6,718 bases of DNA, from the NCBI GenBank assembly GCA_944331885.1, contig CALVJF010000045.1, positions 1 through 6,718 on the forward strand, given 5' to 3'. This document shows positions 1-6,388 of this stretch, one piece after another. The notes under the pieces were generated by a model that was not told the DNA's origin, made no database searches, and saw only the letters and a program-made list of their open reading frames with translations. Positions within the stretch are counted from its first letter, which is position 1; every line of letters begins with the position of its first letter. This DNA comes from an uncultured Bacilli bacterium. Lineage in GTDB: Bacteria > Bacillota_I > Bacilli_A > RF39 > UBA660. A program made the position numbers and the translations under genes.

Positions 1-3
1 TTA

Positions 4-12
4 TGATATAAT
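4..12 (+). promoter_or_regulatory. extended -10 promoter element for the acetyltransferase gene
   Basis: TGATATAAT matches an extended -10 element (TGn followed by the perfect hexamer TATAAT at 7-12). Transcription would start near position 19, giving a leader of about 15 nt that begins just before the AAGGAG ribosome binding site at 21-26. The -35 region lies outside the window, so only the -10 half can be judged. Confidence 0.45.
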
Positions 13-33
13 AAAAAACAAAGGAGTGAACTT

Positions 34-531
34 ATGAACGATTATGAAATTGTTTTTGAATCAGAAAATATTTATTATGTAAAGGTAAATGAAAAATTAA
101 TTGATGATTATTTAGAAATGATAAATGACCCTGAGGTTGCTAGTAAAATAAGTCATAATGTAAGAACTTATACACACGAAGGGGAACTAAAATGGATTAA
201 TGAAAAGTTACAAAGCAATGCTTTAGTTTTTTCTATGATAGATAAGAAAACAGGAGAGTATATTGGTAATATAGAAATAATGCATATAAATGAAAATAAT
301 GTTGGAGAAATTGGTATAAGTATTACAGCTAAAAAGCAAAATCAACATTATGGAACAGAAGCAATGAAAGCAATTATAAAATATGGATATGAGGAAATAG
401 GTTTAACAGGTTTAGAGTTAAATGTTTACAAGACTAATCCAAGAGCTATTCATTGCTATGAAAAAGTAGGTTTCGTAAAAGTTGGAGTAGGGAAAACTGA
501 AGAAGATATTCACATGATTCATAAGATGTAA
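34..531 (+). CDS. GNAT-family N-acetyltransferase
   Basis: This 165-residue protein has the length and layout of a single-domain GNAT acetyltransferase of the RimJ/RimL-like group. Such enzymes move an acetyl group from acetyl-CoA to an amine on a protein, antibiotic or metabolite in the cytosol. The acetyl-CoA-binding motif A is visible at about residues 94-113: a beta strand (GEIGISITAK) followed by QNQHYGTEA, a variant of the Q/RxxGxG/A pyrophosphate loop with Gly107. Motif B follows at about 128-147, with N130, N135, P136, A138 and YEKVGF at 142-147. The N-terminal part (residues 20-60) has the usual helix pair, including a DPEVA segment. AAGGAG at 21-26, 7 nt before the ATG, fixes the start. 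The substrate cannot be read from the sequence. The gene looks intact and monocistronic. Family assignment is firm; function beyond acetyltransfer is unknown. Confidence 0.9.
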   Translation: MNDYEIVFESENIYYVKVNEKLIDDYLEMINDPEVASKISHNVRTYTHEGELKWINEKLQSNALVFSMIDKKTGEYIGNIEIMHINENNVGEIGISITAKKQNQHYGTEAMKAIIKYGYEEIGLTGLELNVYKTNPRAIHCYEKVGFVKVGVGKTEEDIHMIHKM

Positions 532-670
532 AGACTATTAATGTTAATTCTTTTTAGAAAATTAGTAATTATAAAGTAAGAATAAAATAATATATAATTT
601 CGTTTTTGATTATGTTTAAATTACAATAGGGAATAAAGAAAAAAATTAAAATTGTTTTAGAGATGAATTT

Positions 671-880
671 ATGGAAATTGGAAAATTAAAAGAAGTGGAA
701 CTAAGAGATTTATGGGAGTATGAACAATATGATTTTTCTACTTGGCTTTCAAAAGATACTAATATAGAAATGTTAAATGATATATTAGGATTAACTTTAA
801 CTGATGTATCTAAAGAGGTTTATGTAGGTTCTTATAGATGTGATTTAGTAGCTACTGATGAATCTTCTGGATGGGATTAA
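671..880 (+). pseudogene. N-terminal remnant of a DUF4268-type nuclease-like protein
   Basis: These 69 codons resemble, from memory of the family, the start of DUF4268 domain-containing proteins, which begin with a MEIGKLKEVELRDLW-like segment and are usually around 300 residues. The remnant contains the conserved DILGLTLTDVSKEVYVG and YRCDLVATDE stretches. In the full family the latter precedes an IIENQLE-like segment, giving a PD-(D/E)xK-nuclease-like pattern. Here the frame stops after SGWD, before that segment. No continuation is found in the other two frames of the next bases: they give only about ten to fifteen unrelated-looking codons before stops. The fragment therefore retains the first acidic position (Asp in CDLVA) but lacks the ExQ-like strand and the whole C-terminal domain. 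The upstream ribosome binding site is poor (TAGAGATG). It is most simply a deletion remnant of a mobile or defence-associated gene. A short functional peptide is possible but unsupported. Confidence 0.65.
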
Positions 881-907
881 TAAGCAGTATGATGGAGAGT
901 TTAATTG

Positions 908-1264
908 ATGAAAAGTAAGTTTGGTTATTTAGTGGATTTAATAATTGGGTTAATTATTGTATGGTTAGTTGGAGCTGGTTTTTTTAATACGGAAGAATTA
1001 ATGACGCGGTTAGTAATTTTACCATTTTGGGTTGTTATGATTATTTATGCTTTAAATAATTTATTGATGTTATTAAATATATATACTTTGGCTAATCATA
1101 TTAATAAAATGTATACTCTTTCTTTTTTGATTTTCATGGTTGTATTTTTAGGCTACTGGAGTTATCTGAATATTAAGAGTGGTAATTATTTTAGTTTGAT
1201 ATTTCTAATCCCATTTATTTATTTTATATGGCTAATTTGGAAAAAGAATCGTAAAAATTTATAA
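908..1264 (+). CDS. small four-helix membrane protein, function unknown
   Basis: I do not recognise this 118-residue protein. It is very hydrophobic, with four predicted transmembrane segments at about residues 7-25, 34-58, 69-88 and 95-111. The N-terminus (MKSK) and the tail (KKNRKNL) are basic, so both ends should face the cytoplasm under the positive-inside rule. No catalytic motif, metal ligand cluster or signal peptidase site is visible. A TTG at 905 is in frame and immediately upstream, but I chose the ATG at 908 because GGAGAG at 894-899 then sits 8 nt before the start, while TTG would leave only 5 nt and is a weaker start codon. The Shine-Dalgarno lies just past the end of the DUF4268 remnant, 14 bases beyond its stop. 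No terminator separates this gene from the next, so it may be co-transcribed with the cyclophilin-like gene 37 nt downstream. Confidence 0.7.
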   Translation: MKSKFGYLVDLIIGLIIVWLVGAGFFNTEELMTRLVILPFWVVMIIYALNNLLMLLNIYTLANHINKMYTLSFLIFMVVFLGYWSYLNIKSGNYFSLIFLIPFIYFIWLIWKKNRKNL

Positions 1265-1301
1265 ATATATAACATGAATTAGTAAATAGTTAGTGGTTAA
1301 A

Positions 1302-1796
1302 ATGAAAAAAATTATTGGATTTGTTATTTTATTATTATTTATTTTGATTTTTAGTTTTATAATTATGAACAAAGAAGATGAAAATTTGGATAATTCTAGT
1401 TCAAGTAATAATTCAAATAATGAAGTGGAGGAAACAATGAAGATATATATTAAAATAAATGATCAAATACTTTGGGCAAATTTGGAAAATAATTCTTCAG
1501 CAGAAGCATTCGTAGAAAAATTACAGGATGGTGATATAACTATTGAAATGCATGATTATGCTAATTTTGAAAAGGTGGGTAATTTAGGATTTAGTTTACC
1601 AACTAATGATGTAAATATTACAACAAGTTATGGTGATATTATACTTTATCAAGGTAATCAAATTACTATTTATTATGATACTAATACATGGAATTTTACC
1701 AAATTAGGTAAAATAGAAGATGTTAGTCAAAAAGAACTTATTGATATATTAGGGGATGGAGATGTTGTTGTAACATTTTCATTAAATGAAAATTAG
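1302..1796 (+). CDS. membrane-anchored cyclophilin-like fold protein
   Basis: The protein has 164 residues. Residues 3-22 form one hydrophobic helix preceded by Lys-Lys, acting as a signal anchor: there is no lipobox cysteine and no clear AxA cleavage site. A linker rich in Ser, Asn and acidic residues follows (about 23-45). From residue 46 onward the sequence matches small cyclophilin-like fold proteins of about 115-120 residues, with the characteristic DYANFEKVGNLGFSLPT, GDIILYQGNQITIYYD and WNFTKLGKIEDV segments. The biochemical role of that family is not established, and prolyl isomerase activity should not be assumed. The ATG at 1302 was chosen over an in-frame GTG at 1293; neither has a strong ribosome binding site. 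The CDF transporter starts 9 nt after the stop, so the two are probably one operon. A second in-frame start at 1437 is described separately. Topology predicts the domain lies outside the membrane. Confidence 0.8.
   Translation: MKKIIGFVILLLFILIFSFIIMNKEDENLDNSSSSNNSNNEVEETMKIYIKINDQILWANLENNSSAEAFVEKLQDGDITIEMHDYANFEKVGNLGFSLPTNDVNITTSYGDIILYQGNQITIYYDTNTWNFTKLGKIEDVSQKELIDILGDGDVVVTFSLNEN
1427..1439 (+). promoter_or_regulatory. internal Shine-Dalgarno and in-frame ATG within the cyclophilin-like gene
   Basis: GGAGGA at 1427-1432 lies 5 nt (counting from GGAGG) before an ATG at 1437-1439 that is in frame with the cyclophilin-like gene. This is a stronger initiation signal than anything in front of the ATG at 1302 or the GTG at 1293. 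Starting here gives a 119-residue protein beginning MKIYIKIN, which is the usual start and length of the soluble family members. Two products from one frame, one anchored and one cytosolic, are therefore plausible. Confidence 0.5.
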
Positions 1797-1805
1797 GAGA
1801 TAAAG

Positions 1806-2684
1806 ATGAAAACTAGTAGTAGAATATTTATAGCATTTATATTGAATTTATTTTTTGCAATCTTTGAACTTATTGGGGGGATACTTACTAACAGTGTAGC
1901 TATTGTATCCGATGCTGTTCATGATTTAGGTGATTGTATAAGTTTAGGATTATCTTATTTTTTAGAAAAAATTAGTTTAAAAAAGCCTGACAATAAATAT
2001 ACTTTTGGATATGTAAGATATTCTGTATTAGGAAGTTTAATTACAACTATTATTTTAATTTCAGGATCAATATTAGTAATTTATAAAGCAATTGAAAGGC
2101 TTTTAAGTCCAGTTGTAGTAAATTATAATGGGATGATTATATTTGCTATAATAGGGTTTATAGTTAATTTAATGGCTGCTTATTTGACAAGGGATGGTCA
2201 TTCATTAAACGAAAAATCGGTAAATCTGCACATGTTAGAAGATATATTAGGATGGTTAGTAGTATTGATTGGTGCTGTTTTAATGAAGATTTTTGACTTA
2301 AGTATTTTAGATCCTATTTTATCTATTGGGGTAGCTTTATTTATATTAATTAATGCTTTTAAAAATTTTAAAAAGGTTTTAGATTTGTTTGTGGAGAAGA
2401 CTCCTAAAGATATTGAAATTTCGGCAATAAAAAAAGAATTATTAAAATTAGAAGGAATTTTAGATGTACATCATATACATGTATGGAGTATGGATGGATT
2501 TACAAATTATGCTACTATGCATATTGTTAGCGACGAGAATCAGGTTGATATTAAAGAAAAAGTTAGAGACTCTTTACATGTTTATAATATTGAACATGTA
2601 ACAATAGAGATAGAAAAATCTACTGATTTGTGTCATGAAAAAAAATGTAAAGGTAGTCATTATCACGTAAAACATCATCATTAA
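1806..2684 (+). CDS. cation diffusion facilitator (CDF) family transporter, probable Zn2+ exporter
   Basis: At 292 residues this is a full-length CDF transporter, a dimeric proton-coupled antiporter that removes divalent metal from the cytosol. Six transmembrane helices are visible at about 7-27, 31-52, 74-97, 108-128, 142-162 and 168-187. The metal site is complete: H39xxxD43 in helix 2 (within SDAVHDLGD) and H142xxxD146 in helix 5 (HMLED). The His/Asp pairing in both helices is the ZnT/ZitB pattern and favours Zn2+ over the DxxxD pattern typical of Mn2+ members. The cytosolic C-terminal domain (about 198-270) contains VHHIHVWSMDG with H222, H223 and H225, plus H239 and H264. The last 17 residues form a Cys/His-rich tail (C276, H277, C281, H285, H287, H290-H292). 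AGGAGA at 1795-1800 overlaps the upstream stop codon and sits 5 nt before the ATG, supporting co-expression with the cyclophilin-like gene. Iron or cobalt transport cannot be excluded. Confidence 0.93.
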   Translation: MKTSSRIFIAFILNLFFAIFELIGGILTNSVAIVSDAVHDLGDCISLGLSYFLEKISLKKPDNKYTFGYVRYSVLGSLITTIILISGSILVIYKAIERLLSPVVVNYNGMIIFAIIGFIVNLMAAYLTRDGHSLNEKSVNLHMLEDILGWLVVLIGAVLMKIFDLSILDPILSIGVALFILINAFKNFKKVLDLFVEKTPKDIEISAIKKELLKLEGILDVHHIHVWSMDGFTNYATMHIVSDENQVDIKEKVRDSLHVYNIEHVTIEIEKSTDLCHEKKCKGSHYHVKHHH

Positions 2685-2698
2685 GCTTAGTAATGGTG

Positions 2699-2704
2699 TA
2701 TAAT
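2699..2704 (+). promoter_or_regulatory. candidate -10 element before the DUF362 gene
   Basis: A perfect TATAAT hexamer lies in the 40-nt gap after the CDF gene, 20 nt before the next ATG. No -35 hexamer is recognisable at 16-18 bp upstream, where the sequence is the end of the CDF His tail. Transcription from here would start near 2711, inside the ribosome binding site, so read-through from the CDF operon is at least as likely. Confidence 0.25.
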
Positions 2705-2724
2705 TAGATTGGAGATGAGATTAA

Positions 2725-3609
2725 ATGGAAAAAGCAAAAGTGTTTTTTACTAAAGAAATAAGTCCTGAAAGTTTGGTTAAAATTTATGATGCAGTTGGTG
2801 TTTCTTTAAAGGGAAATGTCGCTGTTAAGTTGCATTCTGGTGAAGAAGGAAATCAAAATTACGTCAAACCAGAATTTGTAAAAAAAATTATCGATTATGT
2901 TAAAGGAACAGTAGTTGAATGTAATACAGCTTATGAAGGGGCAAGAAATACTAGTGCGAAGCATAAAAAATTATTAGAAGATCATGGATGGAACAAGTAT
3001 TTTAACGTAGATTTAATGGATGAAGTTGGTCCTGATAAAGTTTTAGAAATTCCTAATGGTAAGATAATAAAGGAAAATTATGTAGGAAAGAACATTGATA
3101 ATTATGATGCGATGTTAGTGTTATCACATTTTAAAGGTCATCCAATGGGAGGATATGGAGGAGCTTTAAAACAATTGTCAATTGGGATTGCATCTAGTAA
3201 TGGAAAATCATGGATACATAGTGGAGGTGTATTAAAGGATCAAACAAATTTATGGTCAAATATTGCTGAGCAAGATAAGTTTTTGGAAGCAATGGCTGAT
3301 GCAGCATCATCAGTTGTAAATTATTTTAAAGGAAATGTTGTTTATATTAATATGATGGTTAATTTATCTGTTGATTGTGATTGTTGTGCAGTTGCTGAAG
3401 ATCCATGTATGGCAGATATTGGAATTCTTGCTAGTACTGATCCAATTGCTATTGATCAGGCTTGTATTGATTTAATTTATAATTCACAAGATAAAGGAAG
3501 AGATCATTTTGTGGCAAGAGTAGAACGTCAAAACGGAATTCATACAATTGAAGCTGCTGCCGAATTAGGTTTTGGTACTAGAGAATATGATTTAATTAAT
3601 ATTGATTAG
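2725..3609 (+). CDS. DUF362 domain-containing protein
   Basis: This 294-residue protein covers a single DUF362 domain. Visible landmarks are the VAVKLHSGEEGNQNYVKPEFV segment near residues 32-52, a SHFKGHPMGGYGGALKQLSIGIAS core at about 134-157, a cysteine cluster SVDCDCC...DPC with C218, C220, C221 and C228, and the ILASTDPIAIDQACIDL block at about 234-250 with D239, D244 and C247. Many DUF362 proteins carry one or two ferredoxin-type CxxCxxCxxxCP modules; none is present here. The cysteine cluster has a different spacing but could bind metal or an iron-sulfur centre, which is an inference. No signal peptide or membrane segment is seen, so the protein should be cytosolic. Its biochemical role is not established. 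GGAG at 2711-2714 lies 10 nt before the ATG, a longish spacing. The gene is followed by a hairpin and then a new promoter, closing this transcription unit. Confidence 0.88.
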   Translation: MEKAKVFFTKEISPESLVKIYDAVGVSLKGNVAVKLHSGEEGNQNYVKPEFVKKIIDYVKGTVVECNTAYEGARNTSAKHKKLLEDHGWNKYFNVDLMDEVGPDKVLEIPNGKIIKENYVGKNIDNYDAMLVLSHFKGHPMGGYGGALKQLSIGIASSNGKSWIHSGGVLKDQTNLWSNIAEQDKFLEAMADAASSVVNYFKGNVVYINMMVNLSVDCDCCAVAEDPCMADIGILASTDPIAIDQACIDLIYNSQDKGRDHFVARVERQNGIHTIEAAAELGFGTREYDLINID

Positions 3610-3629
3610 AAGTATTTTATACTTCTTTT
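3608..3629 (+). terminator. short hairpin terminator overlapping the DUF362 stop codon
   Basis: AGAAGTAT at 3608-3615 and ATACTTCT at 3619-3626 form a perfect 8-bp stem with a TTT loop; the last stem T and the next three bases give a TTTT run. The 5' arm begins inside the TAG stop codon (3607-3609). The stem is AT-rich and the T-run short, so termination may be only partial. There is no T-run on the opposite strand, so it would act only on + strand transcripts. Confidence 0.5.
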
Positions 3630-3632
3630 AAA

Positions 3633-3661
3633 TTGCTATAAAGATTTAGTTATTGTATAAT
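3633..3661 (+). promoter_or_regulatory. promoter for the P-type ATPase gene
   Basis: TTGCTA at 3633-3638 (four of six matches to TTGACA) and a perfect TATAAT at 3656-3661 are separated by 17 bp, the optimal spacing. Transcription would start near 3668, giving a leader of about 25 nt. AAGGTG at 3682-3687, 5 nt before the ATG at 3693, serves as ribosome binding site. No operator-like repeat or leader structure is evident. Confidence 0.6.
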
Positions 3662-3692
3662 TAGTTTATATTAAGAAGAATAAGGTGAATAG

Positions 3693-6290
3693 ATGAAAGA
3701 TGCATACAAAAAGAGTTTAGAAGAAATATTTAAAAGTCTTAATACTTCAAAAAAAGGATTAAATAGTGAACAAGTAACTAAGTTACAAAAGATGTATGGG
3801 AAAAATGAATTAATAGAAAAGGGTCAAAAAACGAAATTACAGATATTTATAGATCAATTTAAAAATGTAATGATAATTCTTCTACTAATTGTGGGAGTTT
3901 TGTCTTTGATCTATGCTCTTATTAATAAAGAAGATTTTCTAGAACCAATTGTAATTTTAGGAACAAGTTTAGTCAATTGTTTTATGGGCTTTTTACAAGA
4001 ATCAAAAGCTGAAGATGCTATAGGAAAATTAAAGAAATATTCGGCTAATTATGTAACGGTTAAAAGAAATAATAAATATAAAGATATTAATGCTAAAAAT
4101 TTAGTTGTTGGAGATTATATAATTTTAGAAGCTGGCGATAAAATTCCGGCTGATGCAAGGATTGTTGAAAGTTTTTTTGCTAAAGCAGATGAATCAATAT
4201 TAACAGGTGAAAGTGAAAGTGTTACTAAGGAAAATATTGATATAACTGATGATGTTTTAATTTCCGAACGTAAAAATATGGTTTATTCGGGAACAATTTT
4301 AGTTAGTGGAAAAGTGGAAGCCGTAGTTGTTGCAACAGGAATGAATACTGAATTAGGTAAAATTGCCGCAGTTATGGGTGATAGTGTAGAGCCTTTGACT
4401 CCTTTGCAAATGAAAGTTGAAAAAACTAGTAAATTTATTTTAGTAGTAGCTTGTATTTTAGTGTCTTTTACATTGTTTTATGGAGTAATTAATAAATATG
4501 AAACTTTAACAATTGTAATGTTATGTATTTCGATGATTGTAGCTAGCGTTCCCGAATGTTTGCCAATTGCAATTACTGCAACATTATCAATAGGGGTAGG
4601 GCAAATGGCAAAGAAAAAATCAATAGTGAGAAATTTAGCAGCTATTGAAACCTTGGGTGCAACACAAGTAATTTGTACTGATAAAACAGGAACTTTAACT
4701 GAAAATAAAATGGAAGTTATTAAAGTTTTTAGTGATTTGAAAATCAATGAAGGTATAAATCAAAAATTTGTCGATGTAATAGATTTTTGTAATAGTGCTA
4801 TTTTAAATGATAAAAAAGAATATACTGGTGATTCAGTAGATGTAGCTTTAAAAAATTATTTAAAAGATAATAAGTATGTTAGTAGCAATGGTAAAAAAGT
4901 TTTAGAAATTCCTTTTGATTCTGATCGCAAAATGATGAGTGCTGTATATAATATTAAAGATGAGAAATTATTATATACTAAAGGGAGTTTGGAAGCCTTA
5001 ATTGCTAAAAGTAAAAGTGTTTTACTTAATGATAAAGTTATTAATTTGGATGAATCATTAAAAAATGAATTCCTAAAAGTTGAAGAACAAATGGCTGAAG
5101 AAGGTCTCAAAGTTTTAGCTTTTGGTTATAAAATTATTAAAAAAGATTTGATTAAAGAAGAGGATTATTTTAACGAAGAAAATAATTTAATATTAATTGG
5201 TTTAGTGGGAATGAAAGATCCAGTTCGAAGTAATATTAAAGAAGCAATTAATACTTGTTTGAGTGCCAATATCAGACCAATTATGTTGACTGGTGATAAT
5301 TTAGTCACAGCTACATCAATAGCTAAAGAAGTAGGAATTTGTAAAGACGCATCTGAATGTATAAATGCAACAGAATTAGATGGTGTTTCAGATGATGAGT
5401 TAATTGATTATGTAAATAAATATTCCGTATTTGCTAGAGTTAGTCCTGAAAATAAATTACAAATAGTTAAAGCTATTCAGAAAACGGGAAAAGTTGTAGC
5501 AATGACTGGAGATGGTGTAAATGATGCACCAGCAATTAAATTGGCTAACGTGGGAATTGGCATGGGTAAAAGTGGCACTGATGTTACTAAAGATACATCA
5601 GATATTATCTTATTAGATGATAGTTTCCATACGATTACGGTTGCAGTTTCGGAAGGTAGAAGAATATATGATAATGTAATTACTAATATTTTATATAATT
5701 TATCAAGTAATTTTACTGAAATAGCAATTATTCTTTTTGGAATGTTAACTGGTAATACAATTATTTCAGCTATTCATGTTTTATATATTGATTTAGTTGC
5801 TGATACGTTACCATCAATAACTTTAGCTTTTGAAGGTGCAGCTAGTGATGTTATGAAACGTAAGCCGAATGGTTTAAATAAACGTATTTTTACGCATTTT
5901 TTTAGTGCATTTTTGATTGCTTCGGTAATTTTAGAAACTTTAATTAGTTTGTTTGTTTATTATCACTTTTTAGATTTAGGTACTGAAATAGCTCAAACTT
6001 TGGCTTTATTTAGCATTGTTATTAATGAATTTGTATTTGCTTATAATTGTCGATCTTTAAAAGAACAAATTCATAAAAAAGGGTTCTTTAGTAATAAATA
6101 TTTAAATATGGGAATTTTATTGTTATTTGTAATTCAATTATTTGTTTTCTTAACTCCAGTAGGAAAATTATTCGGTTTAGTTGCAATTACATTTAATCAA
6201 TTATTGTATGTAATACTAGTCAATATTATATCTTTTGTAGTAATTGAATTATTAAAGCCTTGGATTGTTAAAACTTTTAAAGATGTGTAG
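3693..6290 (+). CDS. P2-type cation-transporting P-type ATPase (Ca2+-ATPase-like)
   Basis: The 865-residue protein has the complete P2 ATPase layout and pumps a cation across the membrane using ATP. In order: cytosolic N-terminal cation-ATPase domain (about 1-50), helices 1-2 (59-77, 84-101), actuator domain with TGES at 171-174, helices 3-4 (248-265, 273-304), phosphorylation site D330 in CTDKTGTLT, nucleotide domain with FDSDRKMMS (408-416) and KGSLE (430-434), DPVR (509-512), TGD (533-535), GDGVNDAP (606-613), and six C-terminal helices from about 660 to 852. Ion-site residues are E288 in helix 4, N673 and E676 in helix 5, and D700 and D704 in helix 6. Two details are unusual: helix 4 reads PECLP instead of PEGLP, and helix 6 reads DLVAD, closer to Na+/K+-ATPase than to SERCA NLVTD. 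Ca2+ is the default family substrate, but Na+/K+ cannot be excluded. Length is normal and no defect is seen. Confidence 0.93.
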   Translation: MKDAYKKSLEEIFKSLNTSKKGLNSEQVTKLQKMYGKNELIEKGQKTKLQIFIDQFKNVMIILLLIVGVLSLIYALINKEDFLEPIVILGTSLVNCFMGFLQESKAEDAIGKLKKYSANYVTVKRNNKYKDINAKNLVVGDYIILEAGDKIPADARIVESFFAKADESILTGESESVTKENIDITDDVLISERKNMVYSGTILVSGKVEAVVVATGMNTELGKIAAVMGDSVEPLTPLQMKVEKTSKFILVVACILVSFTLFYGVINKYETLTIVMLCISMIVASVPECLPIAITATLSIGVGQMAKKKSIVRNLAAIETLGATQVICTDKTGTLTENKMEVIKVFSDLKINEGINQKFVDVIDFCNSAILNDKKEYTGDSVDVALKNYLKDNKYVSSNGKKVLEIPFDSDRKMMSAVYNIKDEKLLYTKGSLEALIAKSKSVLLNDKVINLDESLKNEFLKVEEQMAEEGLKVLAFGYKIIKKDLIKEEDYFNEENNLILIGLVGMKDPVRSNIKEAINTCLSANIRPIMLTGDNLVTATSIAKEVGICKDASECINATELDGVSDDELIDYVNKYSVFARVSPENKLQIVKAIQKTGKVVAMTGDGVNDAPAIKLANVGIGMGKSGTDVTKDTSDIILLDDSFHTITVAVSEGRRIYDNVITNILYNLSSNFTEIAIILFGMLTGNTIISAIHVLYIDLVADTLPSITLAFEGAASDVMKRKPNGLNKRIFTHFFSAFLIASVILETLISLFVYYHFLDLGTEIAQTLALFSIVINEFVFAYNCRSLKEQIHKKGFFSNKYLNMGILLLFVIQLFVFLTPVGKLFGLVAITFNQLLYVILVNIISFVVIELLKPWIVKTFKDV

Positions 6291-6352
6291 TTATATTTGT
6301 CTATCGGTAGGAATATATTAGAATGAAAGCAATGATTTGTGTAAAATAAATG

Positions 6353-6380
6353 TTGACTTTTTATGAAAAAGGTGTATAAT
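6353..6380 (+). promoter_or_regulatory. strong promoter driving the structured leader
   Basis: TTGACT at 6353-6358 (five of six consensus bases) and a perfect TATAAT at 6375-6380 are 16 bp apart. This is the best two-element promoter in the window. Transcription should begin near 6387, leaving about 157 nt before the next ATG. No clear intrinsic terminator separates the end of the ATPase gene (6290) from this promoter. The promoter overlaps an inverted repeat described separately. Confidence 0.75.
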
Positions 6381-6388
6381 ATTTACAC
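6372..6388. repeat. operator-like inverted repeat over the -10 and start region
   Basis: GTGTA at 6372-6376 and TACAC at 6384-6388 are 5-bp inverted arms separated by 7 bp, spanning the -10 hexamer and the predicted start. A further GTGTAAA at 6339-6345, upstream of the -35, is the exact reverse complement of TTTACAC at 6382-6388. A site here would block RNA polymerase, so a repressor operator is possible. I cannot match it to a known regulator, and arms this short can arise by chance in AT-rich DNA. Confidence 0.3.

Noticed and set aside
593..598. TATAAT hexamer in the gap before the DUF4268 remnant.
   Set aside because: No acceptable -35 lies 16-18 bp upstream, and such hexamers are common by chance in AT-rich intergenic DNA. 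The 532-670 gap otherwise shows nothing I can support.
4478..5110. Open stretches on the minus strand at 4478-4747 and 4856-5110.
   Set aside because: Both lie inside the intact P-type ATPase gene, encode no recognisable protein and have no promoter or ribosome binding site. They are shadows of the coding strand.
1806..6290. The CDF exporter and P-type ATPase as parts of one dedicated metal-resistance system.
   Set aside because: They are in separate transcription units with a DUF362 gene, a hairpin and a promoter between them, and no metal-sensing regulator is present. Proximity alone does not support a system.
6299..6312. Possible terminator after the ATPase gene (CTA-TCGG-TAG).
   Set aside because: The stem is only three pairs plus a wobble, with no T-run, so it does not qualify.
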